Translations under genes and position numbers: made by a program
The notes under the pieces: generated by a model
Database searches by the model: none
The model's input: the letters and a program-made list of their open reading frames with translations, nothing else
Told to the model about the DNA's origin: nothing
Shown here: positions 25,309 through 39,375 of the stretch, in pieces
Numbering within the stretch: position 1 is the stretch's first letter
How the letters are laid out: each line of letters starts with the position of its first letter
Source of the DNA: Clavelina lepadiformis
Taxonomy: Eukaryota; Chordata; Ascidiacea; Aplousobranchia; Clavelinidae
Direction of reading: 5' to 3'
DNA length: 64,000 nucleotides
NCBI RefSeq assembly: GCF_947623445.1
Contig: NC_135247.1
Span: 4,466,501-4,530,500 of the forward strand

Positions 25309-28300
25309 ATGTCAATAAAGATGGCATTTTATAAGACCACAAGTACTTGGAGCAGCCAAAATCCCAGCACTTCAAGCGATCAAGGCTCATATAAACGTGC
25401 AGTTAATGTTAATGTTTATAACTTACAGGTAAGTTTTTGCATTTTATTATAAACATATCACTATGCTCTGTGCAGACGTTTTTTTGGCTTTAAGCATACT
25501 ATTTAAACCAATGAAAATGTGTAAGACGTCACATTGTTCCTCTTCAGACTTAAATTTGCAGTTTAGAAAATTGATTCCTTATGATACATGCACATCTTTT
25601 GTTTCAAGTTAATGAAACCGAAACGTTAAATTTCTGAAGTCAGTTTCTTGTTTTGTTTCTACACATGAAGCAAGCTAGATAAAACTTGTAATGCTTCTGC
25701 TTGCAGTGCAGTACTTTGAGAAATAAAAAAAAACTTTAGTTTGAAAATTTGCTTTTTTGTGTATTTATATCAGCTAATGTCATTATTTGCAAGCAAGCCT
25801 TTTCGCTGAAAAATTTTGCAACCATTAATTTGTTTTTAGATATTCTTTGGATATTGATATCATGTCAACTTGACATTTGATTATTGTTGAAAGTGTTTAT
25901 AAATCAATTTCTTTTTATATATACTGTGTAGTTTATGAAAATTTTTGGGCAAATTTTATGTCTTTGCATGTAGACCGCTCTGCGAAAATTACTCACAAAA
26001 GAAGAGCAAGATGATGTCACGCATATACTGAGCTGTTACCATGTCAACAGAAATGTATATTATCTTGCTGAATCTATTAAAAGCATTTTGGATACTCAAA
26101 AGAAAAAAGCATTAATCCCTCTTTTAAAGCAAGTATGTCTGCATTTATTTATACTACCATTATAAACATATTTTTAAATAAGCAGTTGTTATATTTTATT
26201 TGTTTTGCTCTCATGTTTGGAGCGACAGCATTTAGAAACTTTGAAATTGGATTATTTTTCCAATCCCAGTTGCTACTGTTCACTAGTACTGAAAATAGCC
26301 AGAAAATAGCTTCTATACCCACCTGACAACTAGTAGAAGTTTTTTTTTACCATCCATATGATTTTTTCATAATAATATTGTTATGACTTATGATTCCTTG
26401 GATGAGAGTTATACAGTAATTGCTGTTATGCTGTATAAATTTTTTAATTTATGTTTATTGTAGTTTTTTTTGCAAAGGTCATACCAGCAGCTGATAGACC
26501 AGGATTTGATCAGTTTACATGTGAGAGTACATACATCAGTAAAACACCACCAAGACGAGGAAGCAACATATCACACCAGCGAACTGTTGATTCGGGCATT
26601 GGGTAATACAGAAATGATTTTACTACATACTGTATCTATTCCTTCTGGGAGATTAGGCTCTTTTGCTTGTACCTTTTCAGCCTATCAATCCTCCTGTGAA
26701 ACACATAGTAACTTCTTCATTCTCATCCGAAACATATTTGGCCAAATATACATCATTTATATTTTTATTTAGTTCAAGCAGTGCTGGGCGAAGTGAAATT
26801 CAAACATCTTATCAAAGTAATCGGCCATATAATCCCCCTCCACCACGACCACACAGATCTTCGAGTCTCTCTGACCTTAGGTAACTTGAAGTTTTTACTC
26901 AGCTAATGAAATATTTTATAACTGCATACTAGCCAAATACGTAGTTGTGTACGGATGTAGTTGATTTTTGTTTAGTTATTGCTAATTTGTCCTTAAAATT
27001 TAAACTGCATTTTGTGTCTATATACGTGCATTTTAACATATAATATTGTCTATTGTATATTGTTCACTTTTAGCCGCAACTCATCAGAGAAGAGTTTTAA
27101 GAGATTTTCAGCTGGAAACTTCGGGTCAGCTGTGCGAAGGAAAGTAAAAGCTGTACTGACCAGGCGTGGTTCTTCTTCTAGTGTTGAATTGAAGTCTTCT
27201 ATTCAAAGAAGACATGGCTCAGAGTCACAGCTTCATAAAGTTGGAAAAAGCATTGGTGGTGGCGGCGATTACATGCAGAACAATGGGTATGTATTGAATT
27301 CAGATGGTTTCTTATGTGGTGCAAGGTTGGCTTGTTTACTATACTTCTAAAGAAAAATGTTATCATTAATTTACAAAACATGTTAGATGAAAAAAGATTT
27401 GTCAAATATTTTTTTTGCTTTATTTTGAACTGTTTATGAGAGCTTTTTTACTGCAAGGTTTTGGCATGGGGTAAACACATTTAAAATAGCCACTTGATCT
27501 CTGCTTGTTTACTACTAGGTAACATAACAAGTTTCCTCATGTTGTTGTTTTAAAAGTTGTAATAATCAGAGGCTTATTAAAATTGTGTATAGTACCTCCA
27601 AAAAAATGCAACCAGCATGCAGTTTTGCAAATTATACAGACAGTAATAATTTATGTCACGACTTGTGTTTAGATTTACTTCAGGCAGCGAAACATTGTCA
27701 CATGCAGGGAAAACTGCACAAGATGATGTCATATACATAAAGCTTCGTCAAAACAAACATCAAGAATTAGGTTTCATGATTGGTGGTGGTGCTGAAGTGG
27801 GAACAGGTATTGGCCTACTGCTTTATTCACATTAATGTAGTGTTACTTTGTTCACAAAATATGTCTCAGTTTTTCCTATTTAAATGTAAACATGCAAATT
27901 ATATTGTTACAGGCCTGTAGACACATAATAGAATATCCTATTTGTTTTTTATATGTTTTGGCACGTGTCAAATATTTAAGCATACTTTTACTCAAAAAGT
28001 AGCTTATGTTGTGCGAATGAAGTTAGGAGTAATTTAGAATGGGTACTGTTAAAGCTAAAGAAAGCTACTGGTGCATAAACTAGTATTATTAGATTGTGAT
28101 TTGGGAAACAACATTCGCAAAAAAGCTCAAATATGTATGATATACTCGTTTATAGCACATGTAGGCGTATACCATTTATTCTTAATTGCCTGATTTTTTC
28201 TAAAGATATATTTGTATCACAAGTGGACCACAACTCAGCAGCAAGTAAAGCAGGCTTGAGGGAGGGAGATGTGCTTGTTAAAGTTAACAATACGGCCTTA

Positions 28301-31300
28301 AATTCACGGATATCACATGAAAAAGCAGCTGCTGTAAGTGTTTTCTTAACGTTTTTGAGGAAATAGTTCACATATTTCTCAAGTACATCGATGCCAAACT
28401 GTAACTGCTTCACTTTCTTATATTAAAGTGTGTATGACATAAATAAATATGAACGGCTAAGGTTTGTAGCTTGCAGTACCTACCACAATCCTTTTTTCTA
28501 CACCACACTTATAATAGTGTTGTTATTTGGTTAAATAGATCTTGAGTTATTTGTATACATTACATAATGTATTTACAAAGAAAAACACAATGCACCATTA
28601 TTCTCTTCACTGAAATGAAAAAATAAAGATTGAATAATTTACAATAAAGCCAGTGCTAAAATTCTTTATCATACATAAACTCCTTGCCCATAATGATCAT
28701 CTACTCATTTTAAATATTGATGAGCTCTAGTGAAAGGAGATAGCAAAGGCATTCATGACTATTACAAAAATGCAGTCAGACTGCAGTCTTCTGTTTGTTT
28801 TCTCTCCATTTATTCTGAAGTGGCTGTAATTGAATCATTTATACCAGTTGGTGCTGTCTTGCATAAATTTGCGTTATCGGTTTTAAAATGAGTAAGCATG
28901 TTGTTGTAGCCTTGTAGGTACTTGGACCAAAATGTTACAGCAGTGTTATTGAAAAAGTTCTTTATAAGATATCATTGCAATTTCATTTAGACTATATCAT
29001 AAAAAACTTTCTTTTTTACTAGTAAATACATTCATGTCCGTCAAATTTAAACATGAGTTTTTAACTTGGTTATTGAATACGTACAGTTTATACTGGTAAG
29101 TAAAGGTTGTTAATTTGCTTGTTAAACTGGAGCCACTACATCCCATATCTATAGTGTAAGTTAGTGCATTTTTTTCTCTGGTCTATTCCATTCTTTGTTA
29201 CTTGAAGTGCTTGATACTCCAACACACTTCAGAGTTAAGGGTAGTTGAGGATAATTGGTGTATTTTCATTTTTGGGGTTTACACATTTGTGGCTTGTTGG
29301 AAACACTGTTAAAGCTCTTAGTTACACACAAATTCAAATTCTTGGACAAGAAGGTTTTTCCATGCCACAATATAGTGTTGCAACTTTTTGGGTATTTTTT
29401 CTATGTTATGTAAAATTAATGCTCAAGGATACATAAACAAATAAAACTTTTGTATACCATACTGCAATATGAATATTCTGTAATTTGCACAATATACTAC
29501 GGTATCGTACCAACTCTTTACAATGACTGATGTAGTAACTACGTCAACCTCATACATTACATTTGGTATGTGAATGTATTGATACAGTTATTAACTTGAA
29601 CCAACTACATTTTACGCATTTAGGTTTTAAAGTCCAAAAGCAATTTGGTGTTGCACGTAAAACCATCTGGTGTGCAAGATTTTATGCTTAATCGAAGAAG
29701 TTTGTCTTGGATGGACATGCATGGACGGCCTGCTTCACCACCACGAGAAAAAAACTCAAATGATCCAGCCTCCAAAACTCCTTTGGACAACAAGAGAAGT
29801 AGTTTGCGTCTTCTCTCTGCTGGTGAAAGGAAGGTATGAAAATTTCTGGTTTTCCATGTGGTGTGAAAACTCCTGCATTTTGCAGGTTATATCGTACAAA
29901 TTAAAATGTATTACCCTACAGGTGCAAATGGTAGTCAAGCCTAAACAAAGTCTTGGCCTTATGATCAGGGGTGGTTCTGAGTACGGTCTTGGCGTTTATG
30001 TCACCGGTGTTGATGACAATTCAGCTGCTGAAAATGCTGGTCTCAAAGTGAGTAACATACGCAGCTGCATGTTCTAATTATTTACTTATTCTCGTTCTTC
30101 CACGTTTTTATGCTGCATTGTGAGTGCACCATACCAGAATTTGTTTTTAAGAGATACATAATTTTTTATTTTATTCAAGCCTGGTGATGAAATATTGGAA
30201 GTAAACGGCATCCATCTCGAAGGTGCTACGCATGCTGAAGTAGTGAAGATTATTAAATCAAGTCGTATCCTTATCATGACCGTCAGATATGTGGGACGTA
30301 TTCCTCAGGTTGGCTACTTTTTTTTCTAATTTCTTCGTACCCATTGACATGTCATCTATTGTATTATATTTACAATGTCAGGTACAGTGAAGAAGTGCTG
30401 TCACAAGAAATATACATTATGCCTCTTTCTACATTCCTTTTTTATGTATTGCATGTAATTCTCAAATATTTTGTGATTAATTCTTCAAAGAATCAACTTA
30501 TTGCTCCACGAATGATGGATGACAGACTATCAGTCTTCAGCAGTGCCACAGGAAAAGCTACGATTAATATGTCGGCAGAAAGAGTAAAGCAAAATGGTGT
30601 GCGGGTGGGGACATTTTTTCCAAGTTATTTATAACGACATAACATTGCAAATGACTATAACCATCAGAAATTGCTATACACAGTCCACATTTCAACGGAA
30701 AATGATGAGCACCAAGCAAATGATTTTACCAAACATGCACGCAAGATCCCCAACACATCTTGCAGCAGCCAAGATATCTTCGATGATGGCAACATTGGAA
30801 GAATCACTTCTTGCTTCTCCAGTCTGGATGGCTCTTACTGATAGCGCAAGGCACACTCTTCGCTATTACGTGCGCGAGTACACAACTGGACACGTCACTC
30901 CTGATGGACTGGTCTTGGCTTTGTCAGAAATATTAGATAACACTGAAAAGGTAACTAAACATCTGGCAAAACGTGTACGTAGTTTTTGGGTAATGTCAAT
31001 GTTTTCTTCCTATGCCCAGGCCAGAGCTGATGCCATTCCATTTGTTTGTAAAGATACAAAAGTCATTTTCCATTGCTTGTAATACTCGTTGTGTTGTATA
31101 TTTAAAAACTACAATGCTGTCACATCTATGATTATTAAGCTGATGGTGGCTGAACCGTGTTAACCCAATATATAGTAAAATGTAAAACAGAATATAAGGT
31201 GACACTCTATAGGCTTAACTTTTATTTTTAATTCTCCTACACGAGCTTTTGCAAGCATAAGTTTGCTTCGTCAGGTGTATACTAATAATTGCTTTATCAG

Positions 31301-33692
31301 GTGTATACATCTTTTAGTGTGCACTTGATGAAGCAAGTTTATGTTTGCGAAAGCTTGCATAGGAGAATTAAAGATTGGAAAGAAATCCCTCAGAGTGCCA
31401 CTTTATATCCTGTTTTTATATTTTGCTATAGTTATTAAGTTGTATTAGGCATAAAAACATTTAATTTTTTAGCGTGTTATACCAGTTGTGCTTGCACCAG
31501 TGTGAATATGCTTTTCATGAGTAATTATACATCCAGTATTTAGTAAGGATGGGATCAATTTCCTGATTTGGTCCAAACCTAAGCTAGGCATATACCCGTT
31601 TATGGCAGCAATGTGTGAATTGTTTTATGCTGCTCAGCAGCAAATGTTATATTGAATGTTTTTATCTGTAATAAATTGAGTTATGTATTTGCAGTTTTCA
31701 TTAACATCAGCTGTTCGTGAGTGTATTATGGAGAAGGATTTGGACAGATTTGATGTTCTTGTTTTGCGAAGAGAAATCGATGCCTTGAAAAATCAAAATC
31801 AGCAACCATCTTGTAGTGATTCCAACTCTTTGGGAACTAAATCCATGAATAGCAGCCTAAAATCAGAAGATAACTCTACTTTAGACCCTGTTGCTTCCAT
31901 CCAGCCATCTCCTGTGAATGGCCTGCCAGGTACTGGTCCAAAACATGTTGAAGAAAATGACTCTTGTCAGATTGACCTACACTCCACACCAAATGAATCT
32001 TTTGCTAACCACTCCCTAACAAATGGTTCAAAAATATCACCTGTGAAGCCTACCCAGGGTCCACCACCACCACCTCCTGCTGCATTTGCTAAGACATCTC
32101 CGGTGAAACCAAAGCGTTCCTCCTTGATTAAACCCATTACTAAAACTGATGAAACAAAAGATGGCGACCAAGAATTCACACCAGTTGAGAAAGATGTTGG
32201 GGTAACATCAAACAGTAATCCAGGCACTCCTCTTTCAGATGAGGAAGAGCGCTGTCAGAGCCCTTTCAGTTTTGCTTTAGAGAAGCACAGATCGTCAAAT
32301 TCTGGACGCATAAAAGCTGCAAACAAAACTCATGCACCTATGCCAGAAGCAGAATTTTTCCAAGAACCACAAGAGCAAAAGCAGAATGATTCCCCACCGT
32401 CCCCGGTTTACGCAGCAGTAATCAAACCCGTAAGGAATCCCAGCATAAAATTTAAGAAGAAAGCGCAAAGTAACACCACTTTCACAGCATTTATCCCCCA
32501 AGATTTATCTAAAAACTTAGAGGAAATCCCACCACCAAGTTCTGAAACAGTCTCGTCGTCCAGCTCGCTAAATGAATCAAGTGAATCCTTAGTTCCACCT
32601 CCATTAAAAATAACATTGCGACCAACCACATTTGGATCCTATATAAATGAAAAGATAAAAAACACACACTGTTACCCTATAAAAGTTGATGTTCACCAAA
32701 ACCCAAGGTTTGTAAACTTTCTTTAGCTATGCTTTAAAACTTGATTTCATAGTTTTGCCTTTTACGTGTTTTACCATGAAAAACTGATTGCCTTTGGTAA
32801 AAGTGGTGACGAAGCAATGAAGATATAGCCTACTGGTACCAATATTTTGGTGTCAGATATCAAGTTTTTTATTATTCCATGTCTTTCTGTATTTAGTGTC
32901 AAAGATACAACCCATAAACTGTTTAAACCCAAACCTCCTTCAACTCCAAAAGAAAAATATTGGCCATATTGCAACACTAAGGTAAAAGTGTGATATTTTT
33001 GCTTTAAGGGATACATGAGAAATGAATGTGGCAAACAAGACAAGACCTAATTTGTGGTTGTCCGACTGATTTACAGTTAGAAAGATTTGATACAGAAGAC
33101 TCGTCTGATGAAAATGATTCATCCAAGCATCCTTGCTTAGATGAAGATGTGGAAACACAAAAAGTAGTTATTTTCCGAACTGCTACAACATTAGGCCTCA
33201 CAATTGAAGGTGGTGCAGGCACGAAGCAGCCTCTGCCAAGAGTACTGAGTGTACAGGTTGGTAGAAATGGTTTTATTCAATTCATAAAACTTGTACAACA
33301 AGTATCAAAAACATACCGTATAAGATGTACAACTTTCAGTGACATGAGCTTGTTATAGTTGTAATTCTTCTTAGTAATTTTTTAGTTTAGCTTATTTTAG
33401 TCAAAAATGTATTATAGATGCTGCAAAATAGTATAAGTTCAAGACGCTAGAGTCTAGACTATTTATTAGCGACTGACTAAAATTCAACAATAATATGCTA
33501 CACTTTTGCATATAGCCTGGAAGCTGTGCTCAAATGTGCGGTCGCATCAAGCTTGGTCATGTGATTCATGAAGTCAATGGCAAAAAGCTTAATGGTATGA
33601 ACCACAAAAATGTAGTACGGACGATTGCGATTGCTTTCAAAGAGAAGAACCGAGATTCAATTGAATTAATACTGAGTGGACCTTACTACTAG
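25309..33692 (+). CDS. WHRN: Whirlin, PDZ scaffold protein
   Basis: Sixteen exons give about 1,095 residues: 25309-25428, 25974-26132, 26478-26602, 26773-26880, 27074-27286, 27673-27806, 28206-28333, 29624-29833, 29922-30047, 30180-30308, 30491-30604, 30684-30950, 31695-32707, 32897-32981, 33077-33256, 33516-33692. Order: first HN (harmonin-N-like) domain with LTKEEQDDVTHIL and VIPAADRPGFDQF; a basic Ser/Arg linker; PDZ1 (LGFMIGGGAEVGT); PDZ2 (LGLMIRGGSEYGLGVYVTGV); second HN domain (LTDSARHTLRYYV to FDVLVLRREID); a long Pro/Ser-rich disordered region; PDZ3 (LGLTIEGGAGTKQPLPRVLS). This arrangement is diagnostic of whirlin, which in vertebrates organises the USH2 complex of hair-cell stereocilia and photoreceptors. 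ATGs at 25309 and 25321 are both in frame. The exon pair around 30604/30684 is the least certain junction. The HN1-PDZ1 linker is longer than in vertebrates. Confidence 0.92.
31171..31430. repeat. Inverted-repeat MITE, TA-flanked
   Basis: A 260-bp element in a WHRN intron. The left end TATAGTAAAATGTAAAACAG matches the right end read in reverse, TATAGCAAAATATAAAAACA, and complementarity continues through ACACTCT and TTTAATTCTCCTA for about 100 bp. TA is present at both outer edges, as for Tc1/mariner-type insertions. A half copy is at 22266-22375. It has no coding capacity. Confidence 0.7.
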
Positions 33693-36213
33693 TTACAATG
33701 GTTGTCTTTTGTCTGCTAGATACTGACATTAAAATATTTGTAGTAATTGTAAAAGCTTGGTATGACATCAAAACCTGTGTCAAAATCATGCATTTTAGTC
33801 AGATTTAATTTTTAGAATTTCTGTAATATTTCTCTAATAGTTCTTTATGGTTGCATTTATACGAGTACTTGCTAAACAAATAAATACTCGTGTGTGATGA
33901 TTTCAAAATGTTCCCATTCAGTTTTGTCACTGCCTTTTTGCTGCTTTATTTGTACTCAATCATGTATTTACTGATACCACCAACTGCTATGTTACAACCA
34001 TTCTAGAAATACAACGTTGAACGAAAATATTTTTTTAGACCTATTTTATGTAGCCTAAAGCAATCATCGTTAGACATTACTCAAGTGGTATTTTACCTTT
34101 ATGTTTTACTCTTTTTGCACATTGCGTTATCATTCTATGACGACCTTGGTTTATATTTTAGCATTTTATTCACTGCTTTTTCCAGTGTTCATCTATTTTA
34201 CCTAACTTGGATTCGGCAATTTAGCTGCTGATATCTTACCTGTGACAGATGTACTGTGAAACAACGTTATTGTACGTTCAAATTTTGTTTACATCATGTT
34301 GTAAATATTTTATGCGATATTGCTCAGTTCCAAAGAACTTGTATTTTTGAATAGTTAGTACTGTGGTGATTTTAGATGGTTGGTAAAAACGTTTCCGCTG
34401 CTTATTGTGTCAATTACCGCACTAGTACCGATTCCAAATATCTGTGCTTAAATTGCCTCGTTGTGTTTCACTGACAGACAAACTGTATGTAAACAAAAGT
34501 GTAAATCTGAAAAAGCTAATAAAATGTGTTGTTTATAGTTTTTGCTCTGAAGTGGAAAGCACTTCAATTTGATTAAATAAGACTGAAATTGCAGAAACTT
34601 CATATGAACAAATTTCTCTGACAGCTCAATGCAAACCTGAAATATGTGGAACGTCTGCAACGGTTACCAACGTCGCACTAACTATTGTGGCTGTGGTCAA
34701 TGCTCATGAGCATTGTACGAACAAACGAGGTCGAATCCATCATAAGAAACATACGCAATATCTATTACGCAGAACAATCAAACGTCTTATGGGGCCATTA
34801 TATGTTCAGCAATTATATAAACAACTTAAAACAAGTTGCTTGCATCACACTACGACTCAGAGACCTCGTTTGCTAGAAAACTTTGCAGGGGACAAACTTT
34901 GTGTGGTATGCATATTATTCATAGTTTTAGAATATAGTTCCAATTAAGATGCGCAAGCAGAGTAAAACGAATAGTTAATGGAGTAATAAGACTTTTGATA
35001 TGAAATGAAACAAAGTTGTCTCTTGGCAAGCGTGGAAGAGTTTTTTTTATCACTTGGAAGAAAAAAACCCTCTTTTTTGCATTATAAATACTAGATAAAA
35101 AGTTCAGCCTGAGCGTTAAGTTCATAATAATGTAAGTTTGTTAAAAATTATTTAATCTCAGTGGCATTTTTAAAAAGAATCTTAAAGTAAATAGTGAAGA
35201 ATCAGGAAAAAAATAGTTTGGTGAAATATATAGTTAAAGATTAGTTTTTGAAACATTTTATGAAGATATACTAACAAGATCCACTAATACGAATTATATG
35301 AAATAATTCCATTACATAGAAACAAGTTTAAAGCTATGTTATATTTGTGACAAGATGAGAAAATCTTCATCGTATCAATCAGCCAGGCCCAGCCAGGCCT
35401 AAAGACAAAAACGAGAAAGACAAGTAGGCAAACATACACAGACAGACAATAACAAAGCTTTGGCCTTTCACCCGCTTACGTCAAGGGGTTGGTTGTTCGT
35501 TGTTGCAATTGTATCTGCGAAAATATAAGATAGAATAAGCTGCAATTTTTGTAACAACCTACGCTGCACTGGCGCAGACTCAAAGCTTTCTCATAAAGAT
35601 AGCTGCCAGAAAACTGAATTTCTTAATAAAGGAAAAGAATTAGGTGCTTGCCAGTTGCCACCTATACAATAACTTGTAAGGGGTCTGTTAAAGTAGGTTA
35701 TTACTTTCCATTGTTACATCTATGTAACCTAAGTTAATAGGAAAAATTGATTGAAAAAGTCTTTATAATAAATAAATGAATAACAAATGCTTGTTTAAAT
35801 GCCAATTTAAAATAAGCAAACGAAGAATTGAGGTTTTAGTGCATGCCAAAATTTCCGTGTTTGTATGCATGATTTCTCAACGAAAACTACCGTACTTTCC
35901 ATTCGGGAACGCCATTACGTCTGGAAAGGCAAACTTTTTTTAATCTCTTATTATTTAACAATTTGGTATTATTGCAACACTTTCATTCTTAGTTGCACGT
36001 TGCATTGTAAAGTTTTTATTCAGGGATGTAGCATTGGGCTTCCTCCACTCAAGAAATAAAAATTGCAGTCTGAAAGTACTACCTGCCTTTGATTTTACTC
36101 TCCTGACATTTAACCTTCCAAAACTCAAGTTGTTCACATGACATTACAAATGCGTTACATTTATTGTATTACAACGTTATACAGGCAGCAACTCAAGTTT
36201 TGCAGTTAAATGT
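33693..36213. other. 3' flank of WHRN and intergenic DNA
   Basis: Probable WHRN 3' UTR, with AATAAA-type signals near 33878 and 34518, then unassigned AT-rich sequence. No gene is recognised. Confidence 0.5.
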
Positions 36214-36949
36214 CCTATAAGTAGGGCGATTATTTTTTGACTTGTCAAAAAAAGGCAAAAATTGGTCAAATTTATAGCGTTAGGTCAAAAAATGTCAAAA
36301 TTGTTTACAAAGTCAAAATTATTTACAAACTGCGTTGTTGTGGTGTCATAGAGGTTGCAGTTGTAGGTGCAGCTCTTGCTTCGGTTTTGCTTTAGATACT
36401 TCATGTATCTTTAGTTTAGACAAATGTATTGAACAGTTTTTGTTGTGTCTTAGCTGCAGTTTTTTGGAAATGATTTGTAATTAGCTCATTTCCTTTTTCA
36501 GAATAGGCTAGGTCTGTGTTCAGATTTTTGCCCTTCTGTTAGACTTTTGCACATTCTTTCGTTTTAGTTATATTAGCCTACAGCCATATTTGGCTCCAAC
36601 ATTGCCACTTATTTTGTATTCTGTCTCATTTCTATGTGTGTCTACTTCCTTACCCTGTTTTTCAACTTAACTGTTTACTCAGCAGTTTTATTCGAGAATA
36701 ACCATGATCTTGTTTTTTCTAAAAAAGCTGCTAGATTTTCATAGCTGTTTGTAATTTTTCGAAATGCCGAAAATATCAAATACGCACGACAGCAAAACTT
36801 GGATTTACATGTACTTTTTGTACAATAATGCGTAATTTAACTACTTGAGTTCTTCATACGTCAAAATTTGTCAAAAAAAAGTTTTTTAATGTCAAAAGTT
36901 GTCAAAAGTTTCAATTTTTAGGTCAAAAAATAATCGCCCTACCTATAAG
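36214..36949. mobile_element. Non-autonomous hAT transposon with 8-bp target duplication
   Basis: The element is 36222-36941 (720 bp). A perfect 8-bp direct repeat CCTATAAG flanks it (36214-36221 and 36942-36949). The ends are perfect inverted repeats, TAGGGCGATTATTTTTTGAC. Subterminal DNA is rich in GTCAAAA units in both orientations, probably transposase-binding repeats. No transposase reading frame remains. Termini and duplication length assign it to hAT. Confidence 0.85.
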
Positions 36950-37413
36950 CTACTTTTACAAATTATCACTATGCGTTTGAAGTTGCTTGTAACTTGAAAT
37001 CTGGAGTAAAAGAGCAATATTTTTATCATAGATGTAGCAGACGTTTTCTTTCTATCTTTACACATTCCCAGTGATTGCAATGAACAGTTTATAGTTAAAG
37101 CATTTTGATTATTGCTTTTGTGCAATTTGTTTGATAAGTTGATGCAATGTGACAACTGCAGGAATAGGTAATTATGTCATTATTATCCACCCACACTTGC
37201 CCAAATATAATCACTAGAAATAGTATGTATGTCAGTGTGTGCACAAACTGTGGGTGTATTATGTAACTCACTGTGGCGCTGTATTTAGCCACTGGAATGT
37301 TCGGCATAAAGATGTTTAGTAATGTCACATCACTTCGTTATAAGCCAAAGTAATATGTGCCGTTTTACACAAGTAATGATGTTCAAATATACTGCATACT
37401 TATGTATGTATAT
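36950..37413. other. Spacer between two hAT elements
   Basis: AT-rich, with no feature recognised. Confidence 0.5.
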
Positions 37414-37888
37414 ATCTATTCCAGGGTGGTCCAAGACTGCCAGCCCGAAGGGCCACATTAAGGTTTGAGGAAAACATTGCAGGCTGCAAATAGGGGAAAC
37501 TCTGTATTCTAGTGTAAATAAAGGACTGAGTTCACTGATCTAATCGGCCTAATGTTTTGTCACACTTCTTGATACTTTCTACTTGTATGCGACTCCAACA
37601 AAGAGCAAAAATCATCAATTACGTGTGTGTTGTCAGTCATAATAATAGACGTTAGCCATAAAAAAGGCATTGTTATTCCATAATAATCACATATTGATTT
37701 GCACTTCAATGATGTGCAACTTACCTCGGGTTGTGGGTTAATGTAATGCATTTAAATAAACTGAAGTTGTATTTAAACAAATGCTGATTTTACACTAGAA
37801 AATACGGTGTAATGAAAATATCCCCAGACCGCAAAAAAACCTGTCCACGAGCCGCATGCGGCCAGGGATGGACTAACCTGATCTATAC
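37414..37888. mobile_element. Short hAT (Charlie-like) MITE
   Basis: The element is 37422-37880 (459 bp). It begins CAGGGTGGTCCAAGACTGCC and ends GGATGGACTAACCTG, which are imperfect inverted repeats of the CAGGnnTGTCCA class. The flanks ATCTATTC and ATCTATAC are an 8-bp duplication with one mismatch. No coding sequence is present. Confidence 0.75.
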
Positions 37889-38756
37889 AATATTGTATTA
37901 ACTACGGATCAATTGGTTGGAGGTTTAGTAACAACTTATACTTTCAACTTAATACTTTTTCTGATTATGAATAGTGATATAATAAAGAACAAATTATTAG
38001 TATTTTTTTAATACTGCTTTATACTTGTTCTACGTTTCATTGTCAATGTTTTTGTAATGAAAAGCTACGGCAGAAGAATCTACACAAAATGCCTACAGTA
38101 AAAAACTTTCAAATGTACACCCTGACTTTTGAAAACTAACAGCCAGACTTTGTCATTTTGAAATATGACGTTATGTCCTGCTGTTTTTAGTTACTTGATG
38201 CAACATCAGTATGTTAAAATGTATCAGTTTAAAACGTTTGTACATGCCTATCATTTCATACATTTAAAAATTCCGTTTTTGCTGGAGACACGTACAAAGC
38301 TTTAAGCCTTTTTTATTGCGCTTTCAAACTAATTTGCAAAATCATTGTTCCTTCAAGATTACTAAAATGAAAATATAAACTCAATAAAAAAAAGCCATTT
38401 TAAATGTTTTAAAAAGTAAACAATACCATACCAAAGCGTGTTTATTCCTCTAAAATTAAAACATAAATCAAGCAGTATTACAAACGATTTGGTTAAGGCA
38501 CAAGTCTTAAAACAAGGAAATTTATTGAGCTAGGGTAAGCATTGCATTAGTAGACTGATGTCAGCTTGTTTTAAGATTGTTTGTTTCAAATGTTTCTGTT
38601 TGTAATAAACTACTTCACGGAAACTCGGCCAAAGATTATCATATATACATTGTAAAAAAAATTGGTTTCAAGTAATGTTTGGCAAGATTTTATACTTTTT
38701 TAATAAAATTAATTCAGGTTCATTTATTTGGATTTTCAAATAAGATATTATGCACA
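37889..38756. other. Spacer between the hAT and pogo-like elements
   Basis: AT-rich DNA with no recognisable gene or repeat ends. Confidence 0.5.
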
Positions 38757-39375
38757 TACAGTCGAATCCGCTTAATTCGGACACCGGATAACCCGGACAA
38801 CCGCTTTATTCGGCCAAAATGCTCGGGAACGGAACAAAAGTAAAAATTGAATGTAAAAAACTCCTGTTAATTCGGACAATTCTCCGCTTAATTCGGACAC
38901 AGGTTCGCAATTCCTATCGTTAGGTTATGACACAATAAACAGTACTTCGTTCGTTTTAACACAAAATGCAATTGCATTATGAGTGATTATAGTGAAACAA
39001 TGACGATCGATGCAGTAACAATCAACAATGAACTCATATAAGGCCGTGCCAGCTTCATAGTCGCTTTTACTTCGGTACAATTGCGTCCATCTTGTAGAAC
39101 AGAATGGTACAGAAAAGTTTAGCAGAGAAAGTGAAATTGCTCACTAAATTAAACAAAGACGTTTTATGCGATCAGTGCCAATTACTGCAGTATAGCGCAG
39201 CTGCAATTCATTTATTACGCAACAATACAGTATTTTAAATGCGTTGTCTGCCTTTACACATGACCATGAAACGAACAACTGATTTTCCGCTTAATTCGGA
39301 CAAAGCCGTTTCTCCGCTTAATTCGGCCAAAAGTGAGCGGAACCAAAGTGTCCGAATTAAGCGGAGTCGACTGTA
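38757..39375. mobile_element. pogo/Tigger-like Tc1-mariner element, internally deleted
   Basis: The element is 38759-39373, flanked by TA on both sides. The 26-bp ends, starting CAGTCGAATCCGCTTAATTC on the left and CAGTCGACTCCGCTTAATTC when read in from the right, differ at one position. The unit CCGCTTAATTCGGACA recurs several times subterminally. A short open stretch near 39103 (MVQKSLAEKVKLLTKL) could be a relic of a pogo transposase N-terminus, but this is weak. No DDE domain remains. Confidence 0.82.
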
